Shown piece by piece: positions 16,803 through 26,331 of a DNA stretch of 64,000 bases. Source of the DNA: Micromonospora sp. WMMD812. GTDB lineage: Bacteria > Actinomycetota > Actinomycetes > Mycobacteriales > Micromonosporaceae. The stretch spans positions 2,812,001-2,876,000 of the forward strand of contig NZ_CP114904.1 in assembly GCF_027497215.1 (NCBI RefSeq), written 5' to 3'. Both the position numbers and the translations under genes were made by a program. Each line of letters starts with the position of its first letter. Within the stretch, counting starts at the first letter, position 1. The notes under the pieces are model-generated. The model ran no database searches. It worked only from the letters and a program-made list of their open reading frames with translations, and was not told the DNA's origin.

Positions 16803-16831
16803 TTGACAACATGGCGGAGCTGCCATCAACT
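16803..16831 (+). promoter_or_regulatory. Candidate promoter of the APH-like/acyl-CoA dehydrogenase operon
   Basis: A consensus -35 TTGACA (16803-16808), a 17-base spacer and TCAACT (16826-16831) place transcription start at about the ATG at 16838. This supports the downstream ATG over the one at 16811, which lies within the promoter. Confidence 0.45.
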
Positions 16832-16837
16832 ATTCGG

Positions 16838-18010
16838 ATGACCGATCCGGCCGTCGACGCGCTCCGGCCGGGGGCCGCCCCGGCCCCACCCGGCCCGGTC
16901 GACCCCGCCGGCCCGGGGGCCGACCGCTCCGCCGACGCCACGGCCGATCCGGCCGTGCCGGGTCGGGCAGCCGGCTCCGCACCGGCCGGCGTGGAGCTCG
17001 ACCGGCTGGCCGCGTACCTCGCCGCGCACCGCCCCGAGCTGGCCGGCGGGCCGCTGCGGGCCGAGCTGATCGCCGGGGGCAAGTCGAACCTCACGTACCT
17101 GCTGCGCCTCGGCGACCGCGAGGTCGTGCTGCGCCGGCCACCGCTCGGGCACGTGCTGGCCACCGCGCACGACATGGCCCGGGAGTTCCGGGTGATCTCG
17201 GCGCTGGCGCCGACCGAGGTGCCGGTTCCGGGCGCCCTGCTGTACTGCGCCGACCTGGAGGTGATCGGTGCGCCGTTCTACCTGATGGAGCGAGTGACCG
17301 GCGAGGTGTTCCGCTCCCGGGCGCAGACCGACCCGCTCGGTGACGAGCGCCGCCGCGAGCTGGCGATGGCGATGATGGACACCCTCGCGGCGCTGCACCG
17401 CATCGAGCCGGCGGCGGTCGGGCTGGCCGACTTCGGGCGGCCGGAGGGCTACCTGGAGCGGCAGGTACGCCGCTGGGCCGGGCAGCTGGACCGTTCCCGC
17501 AGCCGCCCGCTGCCGGGCGTCGACGAGCTGCGGGACCGCCTGGCGGCGACCGTGCCGGAGGGCGCGAACGCCGGCCGGATCGTGCACGGCGACTACCGGC
17601 TCGACAACCTCCTCGCCACCGTCGACCCGACGGCCGTCCGCGCCGTGCTCGACTGGGAGATGGCCACCCTCGGCGACCCGCTCGCCGACCTCGGCCTGCT
17701 GCTCACGTACTGGGATGTGCTCGGCGGCAGCGAGGAGTCCGCCGGCAACCCGGTCGCCGACGGGCTCGGTCCGCGGGCCGGCTTCCCGGCCGGCGCCGAG
17801 CTGATCGAGAGGTACGCCGGCCGCAGCGACGTCGACGTCGGCCCGCTGCACTGGCACGTCGCGCTCGGCTGCTTCAAGCTCGCGGTGATCTGCGAGGGGA
17901 TCCACTACCGGCACACGCTCGGGCAGACGCTCGGCGAGGGATTCGACCGGATCGGCGACATGGTGGCACCGCTGGTCGCGCACGGTCTGAGCGCCGCCGG
18001 GGAGCGCTGA
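16838..18010 (+). CDS. Aminoglycoside-phosphotransferase-fold kinase, ACAD10/FadE36-type
   Basis: A 390-residue protein-kinase-like phosphotransferase. After a Pro/Ala-rich N-terminal tail, the glycine-rich loop [10 protein letters not shown], the catalytic [10 protein letters not shown] and the metal-binding [17 protein letters not shown] are clear. This subgroup is encoded next to, or fused to, acyl-CoA dehydrogenases (as in human ACAD10/11, where hydroxyacyl-CoA phosphorylation precedes elimination). Its stop overlaps the ATG of the dehydrogenase here (TGATG), which strongly supports a joint role in handling 4-hydroxyacyl-CoA-like substrates rather than antibiotic resistance. Confidence 0.87.
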   Translation: MTDPAVDALRPGAAPAPPGPVDPAGPGADRSADATADPAVPGRAAGSAPAGVELDRLAAYLAAHRPELAGGPLRAELIAGGKSNLTYLLRLGDREVVLRRPPLGHVLATAHDMAREFRVISALAPTEVPVPGALLYCADLEVIGAPFYLMERVTGEVFRSRAQTDPLGDERRRELAMAMMDTLAALHRIEPAAVGLADFGRPEGYLERQVRRWAGQLDRSRSRPLPGVDELRDRLAATVPEGANAGRIVHGDYRLDNLLATVDPTAVRAVLDWEMATLGDPLADLGLLLTYWDVLGGSEESAGNPVADGLGPRAGFPAGAELIERYAGRSDVDVGPLHWHVALGCFKLAVICEGIHYRHTLGQTLGEGFDRIGDMVAPLVAHGLSAAGER

Positions 18011-19233
18011 TGGATTTCGCGTACGACAGCCGCACCGAGCAGCTGCGGGCCGAGCTGGCCGCCTTCCTCGACGAGCACGTCTACCCGGCGGAGCCGGTGC
18101 ACGCCGAGCAGGTGGCCGCGGCCGGCGACCCGTGGGCGCGGTCACCGGTGCTGGCCGAGCTGAAGACCGAGGCGCGCAAGCGCGGCCTGTGGAACCTCTT
18201 CCTGCCCGACCCGCGCTACGGCGCCGGGCTGACCAACCTCCAGTACGCCCCGCTCGCCGAGCTGACCGGGCGCAGCCCGCACCTGGCACCGGAGGCGCTC
18301 AACTGCGCCGCGCCGGACACCGGCAACATGGAGTTGCTCGCCGAGTTCGGCTCCCAGGCACAGCGGGAGCGCTGGTTGCGGCCGCTGCTGGAGGGCGAGA
18401 TCCGCTCGGCGTTCTGCATGACCGAGCCGGACGTCGCCTCCTCCGACGCCACCAACATCGCCACCCGGATCACTCGCGACGGCGACCACTATGTGATCAA
18501 CGGTCGCAAGTGGTGGTCGTCCGGGGCGATGGACCCGCGCTGCGAGATCTTCATCGTGATGGGCAAGACCGACCCGGGCGCCGACCGGCACCGCCAGCAG
18601 AGCATGATCCTGGTGCCCCGGGACACCCCCGGCGTCACGGTCCGCCGGGGCATGACGGTCTTCGGCTACAGCGACGCGTCGCACGGCGGGCACGCCGAGA
18701 TCGACTTCACCGACGTCCGGGTGCCGGCGGAGAACCTGGTCGGCGTCGAGGGCGGCGGCTTCGCGATCGCCCAGGCCCGGCTCGGCCCGGGCCGGATCCA
18801 CCACTGCATGCGCCTGATCGGGATGGCCGAGCGGGCCCTCGAACTGCTGTGCCGGCGGACCAGCGAGCGGGTGGCGTTCGGCCGGCCCCTCGCCGAGCAG
18901 GGCGTCGTCCGGGAGTGGATCGCCGAGTCCCGGGTCCGCATCGAACAGGCCCGGCTGCTCGTGCTCAAGACCGCGTGGCTGATGGACACCGTCGGCAACA
19001 AGGGCGCGCACACCGAGATCCAGGCCATCAAGATCGCCACCCCGGCGACGGCGGAGTGGGTCATCGACAAGGCCATCCAGGGGTACGGCGGCGCCGGGGT
19101 CAGCCAGGACACGCCCCTCGCGGCCCTCTGGGCCCAGACCCGTACCCTCCGCCTCGCCGACGGCCCCGACGAGGTCCATCGTGCCTCCCTGGCCCGCCGC
19201 GAACTCCGCCGCTGGTCCCCCACCCCCGCCTGA
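18010..19233 (+). CDS. Acyl-CoA dehydrogenase, ACAD10/11-like
   Basis: A 407-residue FAD enzyme. [16 protein letters not shown] is the flavin/substrate motif, [11 protein letters not shown] the middle beta-domain motif, and [16 protein letters not shown] the C-terminal signature. The sequence pattern with [23 protein letters not shown] fits the ACAD10/11 branch. It should act in the cytosol on CoA thioesters together with the upstream APH-fold kinase, to which it is translationally coupled. Two long palindromes follow the gene before the convergent repressor. Confidence 0.92.
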   Translation: MDFAYDSRTEQLRAELAAFLDEHVYPAEPVHAEQVAAAGDPWARSPVLAELKTEARKRGLWNLFLPDPRYGAGLTNLQYAPLAELTGRSPHLAPEALNCAAPDTGNMELLAEFGSQAQRERWLRPLLEGEIRSAFCMTEPDVASSDATNIATRITRDGDHYVINGRKWWSSGAMDPRCEIFIVMGKTDPGADRHRQQSMILVPRDTPGVTVRRGMTVFGYSDASHGGHAEIDFTDVRVPAENLVGVEGGGFAIAQARLGPGRIHHCMRLIGMAERALELLCRRTSERVAFGRPLAEQGVVREWIAESRVRIEQARLLVLKTAWLMDTVGNKGAHTEIQAIKIATPATAEWVIDKAIQGYGGAGVSQDTPLAALWAQTRTLRLADGPDEVHRASLARRELRRWSPTPA

Positions 19234-19263
19234 TCCCCGACGGACCCGCCCCGGGAGGCGGGG

Positions 19264-19340
19264 AAGATCGTGCGGCAACCTGGATGTAGTGGCCTCCACC
19301 CGCGCGAGACCCCACTACACCCAGGATCGAGCGCGATCTT
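19264..19340. repeat. Long palindrome, family A copy 1 (GTAGTGGCCTC type)
   Basis: Imperfect arms starting AAGATCG and containing CCTGG, then GTAGTGG, pair over about 33 positions; the right arm ends CGCGATCTT. The left arm is clearly related to that of the palindrome at 34493-34565. It lies between the convergent dehydrogenase and repressor genes. Confidence 0.7.
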
Positions 19341-19356
19341 GAGCCCGCGCCATCGG

Positions 19357-19413
19357 CGATCATGAGGTCTGCGGCAGGATCAGGCCCTTCCATCGCCGCA
19401 AACCTTATGATCG
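19357..19413. repeat. Long palindrome, family C (GATCATAAGGTTTGCGGC type)
   Basis: Left arm 19357-19375 and right arm 19395-19413 are 19 bp each with two mismatches, around a 19-base loop. It follows family A copy 1 at once. Tandem placement of two unrelated palindromes between convergent genes suggests terminators or REP-like elements. Confidence 0.7.
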
Positions 19414-19435
19414 GCGGGGGGCCCGGGGGGTGGGG

Positions 19436-20482
19436 TCAGGCGCTGGCGCGTTCGATCAGTTGGGTGTCCAGGAGGATGTGCGGGGCGGGGAGTTCCTCGC
19501 CGCGGATCCGGGCCACGAGCAGGCGGGCCATCTGCCGGCCCATCTCCTCCACGGGCTGGAACACGGTGGTCAGCGGCGGATCGGCCTGCCGGGCGATCGG
19601 CGCGTCGTCGAAGCCGACCACCGCCACGTCCTCGGGCACCCGCCGGCCGGCCTCGCGCAGGGTACGCAGCGCGCCGAACGCCATCAGGTCGGACGCCACG
19701 AAGACCGCGTCGAGGTCCGGGGAGACCTCCAGCAGCCGCCGCATGCACGCGGCGCCGCTCTCCTCGCTGAAGTCCCCGTACGCGATGAGGTCCTTGTCCA
19801 CCTCGCCCACGGCGGCCTCGACCGCCTCGGTGTAGCCGGTCAGGCGGGCCAGGCCGGCGCCCATGTCCTGCGGGCCGGCGATGGTGGCGATCCGCCGTCG
19901 GCCGCGGCCGGCAAGGTACTCCACCGCGTTCCGGGCGCCGCCGACGTTGTCCACGTCGACGAACCAGGCCGGCCGCGCCCCCGGCTGCAGCATGCGGGCC
20001 GGCCGGCCACCGAGCACCGCGGGCAGGCCGCGCTCCTCGAGCAGCGTCGGCAACGGGTCGGCGTCGTGCAGGGAGAGCAGCAGGACGCCGTCCACGTGCT
20101 GGTTGGTCAGGTGGTGCTCGACCCGCTCCCGTTCCACCGGCGACTGGGCCATGGCCAGCCAGAGCTGCATCGGCGTCTCCAGCAGCGCGGAGCTGATGCC
20201 CCGCACGATCGCCGCGAAGAACGGCTCGGTGAAGATCCGCTCGCCGGACTCCGAGACGACCAGCGCGACCGAGTCGGTCCGCTGGGTGACCAGCGCCCGG
20301 GCGGCCCGGTTCGGCACGTACCCCAACTCGGCGATGGCCTGCTGCACGGCGGCCCGCGCCTCGGGGCTGACCTGGGGAGAGCCGTTGACCACGCGGGACA
20401 CCGTCCCGCGGCCGACGCCCGCGCGGGCGGCGACCGCGTCGAGGGTCGGGCGCCCGAGCGACCGGGTGCGCTGCGCTGTCAT
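19436..20482 (-). CDS. cebR: LacI-family repressor, probable CebR
   Basis: A 348-residue regulator. The N-terminal helix-turn-helix reads TLDAVAARAGVGRGTVSRVV, followed by the hinge helix PNRAARALVTQRT and a periplasmic-binding-protein-like sugar domain ending TTVFQPVEEMGR. It follows bglC in the same direction, 79 bases downstream. Two CebR-like 14-bp boxes flank the promoter of the transport operon, so cello-oligosaccharide-responsive repression is the likely job. GGAGGAG lies before the ATG. TAGGCT at 20559-20564 (minus strand), overlapping the bglC stop, may give it a private promoter. Confidence 0.82.
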   Translation of the reverse strand: MTAQRTRSLGRPTLDAVAARAGVGRGTVSRVVNGSPQVSPEARAAVQQAIAELGYVPNRAARALVTQRTDSVALVVSESGERIFTEPFFAAIVRGISSALLETPMQLWLAMAQSPVERERVEHHLTNQHVDGVLLLSLHDADPLPTLLEERGLPAVLGGRPARMLQPGARPAWFVDVDNVGGARNAVEYLAGRGRRRIATIAGPQDMGAGLARLTGYTEAVEAAVGEVDKDLIAYGDFSEESGAACMRRLLEVSPDLDAVFVASDLMAFGALRTLREAGRRVPEDVAVVGFDDAPIARQADPPLTTVFQPVEEMGRQMARLLVARIRGEELPAPHILLDTQLIERASA

Positions 20483-20561
20483 CGTCTGCTCCTCCGACGT
20501 CGAACGGCCCGGCGCCGCCAGCGAAGGGTGGCGCCGGACCGCCCGGATGGCTGGCCCGAGC

Positions 20562-21995
20562 CTAGTGTGCGGCCAGACCGTTGCGTCGGATCACCTCGGC
20601 GTACCACCTGGCGCTGGACTTCGGGATGCGGGCCTGGCTCTCGTAGTCGACGTAGATCATGCCGAAACGCTTGGTGTAGCCCCAGGCCCACTCGAAATTA
20701 TCCATCAACGACCAGGCGAAGTAGCCGCGCAGGGGCACGCCGGCGCCGATCGCCGCGTGTGCGGCGCGCAGGTGGGCGTCGAAGTACGCCAGGCGGTCGG
20801 TGTCGTCGACCCGCCCGTCCACCACCCGGTCGACGAAGGCCGAGCCGTTCTCGGTGACGTACAGCGGCAGGTCGGTGTACTCCTCGTGCACCCGGCGCAG
20901 GGTCTCGACCAGTCCCGGCGCGTCGATTTCCCAGTCCATGTCGGTGACCGGGACGCCGCGGGTGACGAACCGGACGTCCTCGCTCCCCGGCCAGCACGAC
21001 GGCGCCCGCCGGTACGGCACCGGATCGGCGCCCTGGACCGGCGCGGCCACCACGTGCCGGCTGTAGTAGTTGACGCCCACCAGGTCCAGCGGGCTGGCGA
21101 TGGTGGCCAGGTCGCCGTCGCGGACGTGACCGAAGTCGGTCACCCCGCGCAGGTCGGTCATCAGGTCGGCGGGGTACGTCCCGCGCAGCAGCGGGTCGAG
21201 GAAGAACCGGTTGGCCAGCGCGTCGATCCGTCGTGCCGCATCCCGGTCGGCGGGCGCGTCGGTGGCCGGGGTGACCGGGTACAGGTTGACCGTCACCCCG
21301 ACCTCGGCCTCCGGCCGGGCCGCCCGCAGCGCCCGCACGGCCAGGCCGTGGCCGAGCATCAGGTGGTGCCCGGCGCGGACCGCGTCCGCGCCGTCGGCGC
21401 GGCCCGGCGCGTGCGTCCCGGAGCCGTAGCCGAGAAAGGCCGAGCACCACGGTTCGTTGAGGGTCGTCCAGTAGCGGACCCGGTCGCCGAGGGCGTCCGC
21501 GACCAGCGCGGTGTAGTCGGCGAACCGGCCGGCGGTGTCCCGGGCCGGCCAGCCGCCGGCGTCTTCCAGCGGCTGGGGCAGGTCCCAGTGGTAGAGGGTC
21601 AGCCATGGCTCGATCCCGTGCGCCAGTAACTCGTCGACCAGCCGGCGGTAGAAGTCGAGCCCCTCGGCGTTCGCCCGGCCCGAGCCGCCGGGCTGCACCC
21701 GGGGCCAGGAGACCGAGAAACGGTACGACCGCAGCCCCAGCTCGGCCATCAGCGCGACGTCCTCGCCGAGCCGGTGGTAGTGGTCGCAGGCCACGTCGCC
21801 GGTGTGCCCGTGGAGCACCCGCCCCGGGGTTCGGCTGAACGTGTCCCAGATCGACGGGGTGCGGCCGCCCTCGGTGGCCGCGCCTTCGATCTGGTACGCG
21901 GCGGTCGCCGCGCCCCAGAGGAAACCGGGCGGGAAGGTCAGCTCCGGCCCCTGGTCGAGGACGCCGACGGCGGGCGGGCTGGCGGGGTTGCTCAC
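20562..21995 (-). CDS. bglC: GH1 beta-glucosidase
   Basis: A 477-residue cytosolic family 1 glycosidase with no signal peptide. The acid/base Glu lies in [11 protein letters not shown] and the nucleophile Glu in [30 protein letters not shown] is the N-terminal GH1 signature. It would hydrolyse cellobiose and cello-oligosaccharides brought in by CebEFG. Its GTG overlaps the stop of the second permease gene (GTGA), so the enzyme is translationally coupled to transport. A frame extending upstream to 22811 is an artefact of the overlapping permease gene. Confidence 0.92.
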   Translation of the reverse strand: MSNPASPPAVGVLDQGPELTFPPGFLWGAATAAYQIEGAATEGGRTPSIWDTFSRTPGRVLHGHTGDVACDHYHRLGEDVALMAELGLRSYRFSVSWPRVQPGGSGRANAEGLDFYRRLVDELLAHGIEPWLTLYHWDLPQPLEDAGGWPARDTAGRFADYTALVADALGDRVRYWTTLNEPWCSAFLGYGSGTHAPGRADGADAVRAGHHLMLGHGLAVRALRAARPEAEVGVTVNLYPVTPATDAPADRDAARRIDALANRFFLDPLLRGTYPADLMTDLRGVTDFGHVRDGDLATIASPLDLVGVNYYSRHVVAAPVQGADPVPYRRAPSCWPGSEDVRFVTRGVPVTDMDWEIDAPGLVETLRRVHEEYTDLPLYVTENGSAFVDRVVDGRVDDTDRLAYFDAHLRAAHAAIGAGVPLRGYFAWSLMDNFEWAWGYTKRFGMIYVDYESQARIPKSSARWYAEVIRRNGLAAH

Positions 21996-22834
21996 GACTT
22001 GACGGCACCTTCCATGATCCCGCCGATGATCTGGCGGCCGAACAGGAGGAACACGATGACCAGCGGAACCGTGCCGATGGCCGTGGCGGCGAACACCTGC
22101 GAGTAGTCGGTGTAGTAGGCATACGAGAGGAAGGCCAGGGAGACCTGGAGCGTCGGGTTCTCCGGGGTCAGCACCGCGTACGGCCACAGGTAGGAGTTCC
22201 AGGTCTCCATGAACGTCAGCAGGCCGAGCACGGCGGCGGCGGGCCGCAGCGCGGGCAGCACGATGTTCCAGTAGATCCGGAACGTGTTCGCCCCGTCGAC
22301 CCGGCCGGCCTCGATCAGCTCGTCGGAGACCGCCTGGGTGGCGTACTGCCGCACCATGAACACGCCGAACGCGCTGACCAGGAACGGCACGGTCACCGCG
22401 TAGAGGGTGTCGTACCAGCCGAGGTCCTGGATCATGCCCCAAAGCGGGATCAGCCCGAGCTGGGTGGGGATCATCATGGTCACGATGATCGACAGCAGCA
22501 GCGCGTTGCGGCCGCGGAAGCGCAGCTTGGCGAACGCGAAGCCGGCCAGCGTGCCGGTGATCACCACGGAGAGGGTGACGACCGAGGCGACGATCACCGA
22601 GTTGAGCAGGCCGGTGAGGAAGTTCGCCGCGTCGTTGTCGAGGACCCGGCCGACGTTGTCGCCGAACGCGCCGCCCGGCGTCACGGGTGGCGGCACGTCG
22701 TTGATCGCGTCCAGACTGCGGGTCGCGATGACCACGATGTAGTAGAAGGGGTAGATCGAGAAGAGCACCGCGAGCACGAGCGCGCAGTAGGTCAGCGGGC
22801 TGGTGCGCCACAGGCGCCGGGAGGCGGAGGTCAC
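21992..22834 (-). CDS. cebG: Cellobiose ABC transporter permease (MalG type)
   Basis: A 280-residue membrane protein with about six helices. The EAA loop that contacts the ATPase is [20 protein letters not shown]. The start GTG 22834 has AGGAGA nine bases upstream and lies 11 bases after the cebF stop. No ATPase gene is in the operon, as expected for ceb systems that share a general MsiK-type ATPase encoded elsewhere. Confidence 0.87.
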   Translation of the reverse strand: MTSASRRLWRTSPLTYCALVLAVLFSIYPFYYIVVIATRSLDAINDVPPPVTPGGAFGDNVGRVLDNDAANFLTGLLNSVIVASVVTLSVVITGTLAGFAFAKLRFRGRNALLLSIIVTMMIPTQLGLIPLWGMIQDLGWYDTLYAVTVPFLVSAFGVFMVRQYATQAVSDELIEAGRVDGANTFRIYWNIVLPALRPAAAVLGLLTFMETWNSYLWPYAVLTPENPTLQVSLAFLSYAYYTDYSQVFAATAIGTVPLVIVFLLFGRQIIGGIMEGAVKS

Positions 22835-22845
22835 GGCGGTTCTCC

Positions 22846-23817
22846 TCACTTCACCGAACGGCGGACGAGTACGAAGTTGAGCAGCGAGACCAGCGCGATC
22901 ATCAGGAACATCGCCCACGCCACGGCGGCGCCGTAGCCGGCGGTGTTGAGGTTCTCGATGCCGAGTTCGTACATGTACATGGCCAGCGTCTGGAACTCGC
23001 GCTGGTCGCCGCCGGTGATGTTGCCGTTGGCGAAGACGAGCGGCTCGGTGAAGAGCTGGAGCCCGCCGATGGTGGACAGGATCACCACGAAGACGAACGT
23101 CGGCGTGAGCATCGGCAGGGTGATCCGCCAGAACTGCCGCCACTGGCCGGCACCGTCGATGGCGGCGGCCTCGTACAGGTCACGCGGGATGGCCTGCATG
23201 CCGGCCAGCAGGATCAGCGTGTTGTAGCCGGTCCACCGCCAGTTGACCATGGAGGCGATCGCGGTCCAGGAGCTCCACCGCTCGGCGTCCCAGTCGACCG
23301 GGTCGATCCCCACCGTGCCGAGCAGCCAGTTGACGACGCCGAAGTCGCGCTGGAAGAGCATCCCGAAGACGATGGCGACCGCGGCCACCGAGACCACGTT
23401 CGGCATGAAGATCGCCATCCGGAACAGCGTCCGGGCGCGCAGGAAGGTGCGGTTGAGCAGGTTCGCGAGGAAGAGGGCGAGGAGCAGTTGCGGCACCGTG
23501 GAGAGCAGGAAGATGCCGAACGTGTTGACGGTGGCGTTCCAGAAGTACTCGTCGGTGACCAGCGCGGTGTAGTTGTCGAACCCGACGAAGGTGTGGTCGC
23601 CGATCAGGTTCCAGTCGTGCAACGACATCCAGGCGGTGCGCAGCATCGGGTAGAGCCCGAAGATGCCGAAGACCACGAAGAACGGGGCGATGTAGAGGTA
23701 CGGCGAGAGCTTCAGGTCCAGCCGGGTCAGCGAGAGCGACCGGGACCGTCGGTGGGTGGAGGGGGTGGGTGGCGGCGCCGCGGGAGGCGGCGGCGCCGTC
23801 GTGGCCGACAGGCTCAT
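22846..23817 (-). CDS. cebF: Cellobiose ABC transporter permease (MalF type)
   Basis: A 323-residue membrane protein. A Pro-rich N-terminal tail to about residue 30 precedes six helices beginning [20 protein letters not shown]; the EAA loop is [27 protein letters not shown] precedes ATG 23817, chosen over an in-frame start at 23904. It forms the heterodimeric channel with CebG. Confidence 0.87.
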   Translation of the reverse strand: MSLSATTAPPPPAAPPPTPSTHRRSRSLSLTRLDLKLSPYLYIAPFFVVFGIFGLYPMLRTAWMSLHDWNLIGDHTFVGFDNYTALVTDEYFWNATVNTFGIFLLSTVPQLLLALFLANLLNRTFLRARTLFRMAIFMPNVVSVAAVAIVFGMLFQRDFGVVNWLLGTVGIDPVDWDAERWSSWTAIASMVNWRWTGYNTLILLAGMQAIPRDLYEAAAIDGAGQWRQFWRITLPMLTPTFVFVVILSTIGGLQLFTEPLVFANGNITGGDQREFQTLAMYMYELGIENLNTAGYGAAVAWAMFLMIALVSLLNFVLVRRSVK

Positions 23818-23938
23818 GCGAAGTCCTTTCCGGGCACCGGCGGAGGCCGGCGCGGCCGGGTTGGTACGCGGAACGGGACCGGCCGGTGGCGTCCGGGTGT
23901 CCACCCGGACGCCACCGCCGTGACGGACACGGCTCAGC

Positions 23939-25231
23939 TCAGAAGGCGCCTTGCGTCTTGGCGTCCTTGGTGAACTGCTCCCACGCCTTGTCCTTGGTCG
24001 CCTGCCCGCTCTCGTAGGCGCGCAGCGCCGGCTCGAAGGCGTTCTCCTTCACGCCCTGGTGCTTCGGGCCGAGGTGCAGCGGCTGGATCTTCGCGACGCT
24101 GTCGCCGAAGATCTTGCCGGTCGGCGCGCCGTTGAAGTACGCGTTGGTGTAGCCGGTGAAATCGGGGTTCTTGAGCGCCTCGAGGTTGGTCGGCAGCGGG
24201 CCCTTGAGCTTGAACGCCGCGACCTGGCTCTGCGCGTTGGTCAGGTACTCGGCGAGCTTCGCCGCCTCCTTCGGGTACTTGCTCTGCTCCGGCACGGCGA
24301 GCCACGAACCGCCCCAGTTGCCGGCGCCGCCGGGCACCGCCGCGACGTCCCACTTGCCCTTGTTCTCCGCGCCGGAGTTGTCGGACACGATGCCGAGCAT
24401 CCAGGACGGGCAGAACGTCGCCGCGAAGGTGCCCTGCTTGAAGCCGGCGGACCACTCCGGCGACCAGGTGGCGGACTGCGAGGTGATCTTCGCGTCCGCC
24501 ATCGCGATCGCGGTGTCCCAGGCGGCCTTCACCGCGGCGCTGGAGTCGGCGACGATGTTGTCGTCCTTGTCGTAGAAGAGGTCGCCGCCCTGCTGGAACA
24601 TCACCGCGCTGGCCGCGGTGGTGACCGAGTCGAGCATCCCCTTGCCGGTGGCCGCGCGGTACTTCTTGCCGGTCTCGATGAAGGCGTTCCAGTCCGGCCA
24701 GAGCGCGGCTACCTGGTCGCGCTCGGTCGGCAGCTTGGCGGCCTCGAACAGGTCACGCCGGTAGCAGACGGCGAGGCTGCCGACGTCGGTGGGCAGACCC
24801 AGCAGCTGGCCGTTCGGCGCCTTGCCCAGCTCGTACTTCCAGGGCAGGTAGTCCTTGCTGTGGTCGGCGACCAGCGGGGCGAGGTCGACCCAGTTGGCCG
24901 GGTTGACCTTGAACTCGTTGAGGATGCCCTCCTCGAGGGCGACGACGTCCGCCGCGCCCTTGCCGGTGGCGAGCGCCCGGACGATCTTCGGCCGGTACTC
25001 GTTGAGCTGCGCGGTCTTGCGCAGCTCGACCTTGATGCCGGTGTCCTTCTCGTACTGCTTGATGATGTCGTCGTAGCCGAACTCGCCGAACGTGTCCACG
25101 ACCAGCTTGGCGGGCTTCTCCCCGGCCGCCGGCGCGTCGTCGTCCTTGCCGCAGGCCGCGAGACCGCCGACGGCGGTGATCGCGGCCAGGGCGGCCGCCG
25201 CCAGGCGGGTACGCCGCATGGTGAGGCTCAT
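23939..25231 (-). CDS. cebE: Extracellular cellobiose-binding lipoprotein
   Basis: A 430-residue substrate-binding protein. The signal peptide MSLTMRRTRLAAAALAAITA leads to a lipobox GLAAC, so the mature protein is lipid-anchored outside the membrane. The body is a family 1 extracellular solute-binding fold (VDTFGEFGYDDIIKQYEKDT, then LNEYRPKIVRALATGKGAAD). It is the first gene of the ceb operon, 130 bases downstream of a promoter flanked by two CebR-like boxes. Assignment to cellobiose rests on those boxes, on bglC and on gene order. Confidence 0.82.
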   Translation of the reverse strand: MSLTMRRTRLAAAALAAITAVGGLAACGKDDDAPAAGEKPAKLVVDTFGEFGYDDIIKQYEKDTGIKVELRKTAQLNEYRPKIVRALATGKGAADVVALEEGILNEFKVNPANWVDLAPLVADHSKDYLPWKYELGKAPNGQLLGLPTDVGSLAVCYRRDLFEAAKLPTERDQVAALWPDWNAFIETGKKYRAATGKGMLDSVTTAASAVMFQQGGDLFYDKDDNIVADSSAAVKAAWDTAIAMADAKITSQSATWSPEWSAGFKQGTFAATFCPSWMLGIVSDNSGAENKGKWDVAAVPGGAGNWGGSWLAVPEQSKYPKEAAKLAEYLTNAQSQVAAFKLKGPLPTNLEALKNPDFTGYTNAYFNGAPTGKIFGDSVAKIQPLHLGPKHQGVKENAFEPALRAYESGQATKDKAWEQFTKDAKTQGAF

Positions 25232-25355
25232 CCTGACCCCTCTTCTCGGTGGTGAGGCTGGGTGCGTGTGGTGGGGGGTGCGTAGGCGCCGCGCCCGCAC
25301 CGGCACGGCCGGCGCCGGCGCCCGGGGCGGGCGCGGAGTGACGCGGGCCACCGTA

Positions 25356-25369
25356 CGGGAGCGCTCCCA
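25356..25369. promoter_or_regulatory. CebR-like operator 1
   Basis: CGGGAGCGCTCCCA differs by one base from the 14-bp CebR consensus palindrome TGGGAGCGCTCCCA known in Streptomyces. It begins two bases after the -10 of the cebE promoter, over the expected transcription start. Confidence 0.8.
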
Positions 25370-25371
25370 TG

Positions 25372-25400
25372 AGATTGCCGGCGGGTGACGGGAGTGTCAA
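25372..25400 (-). promoter_or_regulatory. cebE promoter
   Basis: Reading leftward: -35 TTGACA (25400-25395), a 17-base spacer, and -10 CAATCT (25377-25372). It sits exactly between the two CebR-like boxes. Confidence 0.7.
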
Positions 25401-25408
25401 TAGTGGTT

Positions 25409-25422
25409 TGGGAGCGTTCCCA
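25409..25422. promoter_or_regulatory. CebR-like operator 2
   Basis: TGGGAGCGTTCCCA, one mismatch from the CebR consensus, lies eight bases upstream of the -35 element. Centre-to-centre distance to operator 1 is 53 bp, five helical turns, which would place both boxes on one face of the DNA. Confidence 0.8.
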
Positions 25423-25547
25423 TTTCGTTACCGCATCGACCCGCTGGCGGTCGACGTCACGGCCGGCAGGCCCGCCGGGGACGGCTCGGCGGGGTGCCGG
25501 CGCGGCTCGGCGGGGCGGCCCGGCGCGGCGGCGCCCAAGCGGCGCAG

Positions 25548-25609
25548 CCCGAGGCGGGCGCACCCGAGGCGGGCGCACCCCGAGGCGGGCGCACCCCGAG
25601 GCGGGCGCA
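25548..25609. repeat. Four tandem 15-16 bp repeats
   Basis: Units of C(3-4)GAGGCGGGCGCA occur four times in a row (15, 15, 16 and 16 bp), with further GGCGCAGC and GGCTCGGCGGGG echoes on both sides (25470-25630). They lie between the ceb promoter and the end of the next leftward gene. No coding role is apparent. Confidence 0.8.
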
Positions 25610-25631
25610 GCGCAGCAGGGTGTGGCGCGGC

Positions 25632-26177
25632 TCAGCAGAAGCGGCGCAGCAGGGTGCCGGCGCGGCCGGCGTCGAAGGCCACCGGGTCGAAGCCGTCGCC
25701 CACCCAGTCCCGCGTGGACCGGTGGTCCCGATGCCCCGGATCCGCGAGCGCGACGAGCAGCGCCTGGTAGCCGGACGGACCGCCGGCATCCTCCGGCGGG
25801 CAGGCTCGCTCACCGTCCAGACAGGTCGGGTAGCGCTCGTCCGGGTCGGCGGTGACCGCGTCCTCGACCACGAGGTCGTGCTCCCACCAGTCGCCGAAGT
25901 CGTACGTGTACTGGAACCGGCTGCCCTTGCCGAGGACCTCGTCCAGCCGGACGTCCAGCTCGTCGTGCAGGGCCAGCTCGCCGTCCGGGTCGGGCTCGCC
26001 GTACTGCAGCCCGTCGATCTCGAACGAGTGCAGGTGGCAGTCGCGCCAGCCCATCGCGTGCTGGACCACCCGGTGCAGCCGGTCGAGCGTGTAGCCGGCC
26101 GGCACGAGCACCCGGCGCCAGACCGGCGGGCGGACCCCGGCCAGGGAAATCCGAAGCTGGAAGATCTGACGCGGCAT
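25632..26177 (-). CDS. Plasmid pRiA4b ORF-3 family protein
   Basis: A 181-residue protein of the IS1096 TnpR-like/pRiA4b ORF-3 family. Typical segments are FQLRISLAGVRPPVWRRVLVP, DRLHRVVQHAMGW (helix), HLHSFEIDGLQYG, FQYTYDFGDWWEHDLVVED and the cysteine region PTCLDGERACPPEDAGGP. Despite the family name it is usually a lone chromosomal gene and no transposon features are present here. Biochemical role unknown. Confidence 0.85.
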   Translation of the reverse strand: MPRQIFQLRISLAGVRPPVWRRVLVPAGYTLDRLHRVVQHAMGWRDCHLHSFEIDGLQYGEPDPDGELALHDELDVRLDEVLGKGSRFQYTYDFGDWWEHDLVVEDAVTADPDERYPTCLDGERACPPEDAGGPSGYQALLVALADPGHRDHRSTRDWVGDGFDPVAFDAGRAGTLLRRFC

Positions 26178-26199
26178 GCTGTCCCATCCTCCTTCGGCT

Positions 26200-26205
26200 T
26201 AGGCT
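26200..26205 (+). promoter_or_regulatory. -10 element of the small Cys-rich gene (leaderless)
   Basis: TAGGCT is followed by six bases and ATG 26212. It supports the small ORF as a real first cistron. Confidence 0.5.
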
Positions 26206-26211
26206 GCGAGC

Positions 26212-26331
26212 ATGATCTGCCGAGCGTGCCGGGCGAGGCGGCACGACGACTGTCCGGGCCGGAACTGGTGCGACTGCCAGCACCGTACCCCCGAACCAAC
26301 CCCTCCGGTCACCGGTCCGGCCAGCGAATGA
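26212..26331 (+). CDS. 39-residue cysteine-rich protein upstream of the RibD-like reductase
   Basis: The product begins MICRACRARRHDDCPG and continues RNWCDCQHR, giving five Cys (CxxC, C, CxC) and a His in the first 25 residues, then a Pro-rich tail. This looks like a small metal-binding knuckle. Its TGA overlaps the ATG of the reductase gene (ATGA), and a -10 element lies six bases before its own ATG, so the two are probably one leaderless, translationally coupled transcript. I recall similar tiny proteins in other actinomycetes but know no function. Confidence 0.65.
   Translation: MICRACRARRHDDCPGRNWCDCQHRTPEPTPPVTGPASE

Noticed and set aside
16838..18010. Aminoglycoside resistance gene
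   Set aside because: The phosphotransferase is coupled to an acyl-CoA dehydrogenase and matches the ACAD10/FadE36 type.
20562..22811. 749-codon frame including beta-glucosidase
   Set aside because: The first 272 codons are out of frame within the cebG gene; GH1 homology begins at 21995.
25548..25609. CRISPR-like array
   Set aside because: Units are contiguous without spacers and no cas genes occur.
25632..26177. Plasmid or IS remnant
   Set aside because: The family is named after a plasmid ORF but is commonly chromosomal; no inverted repeats, target duplication or transposase nearby.
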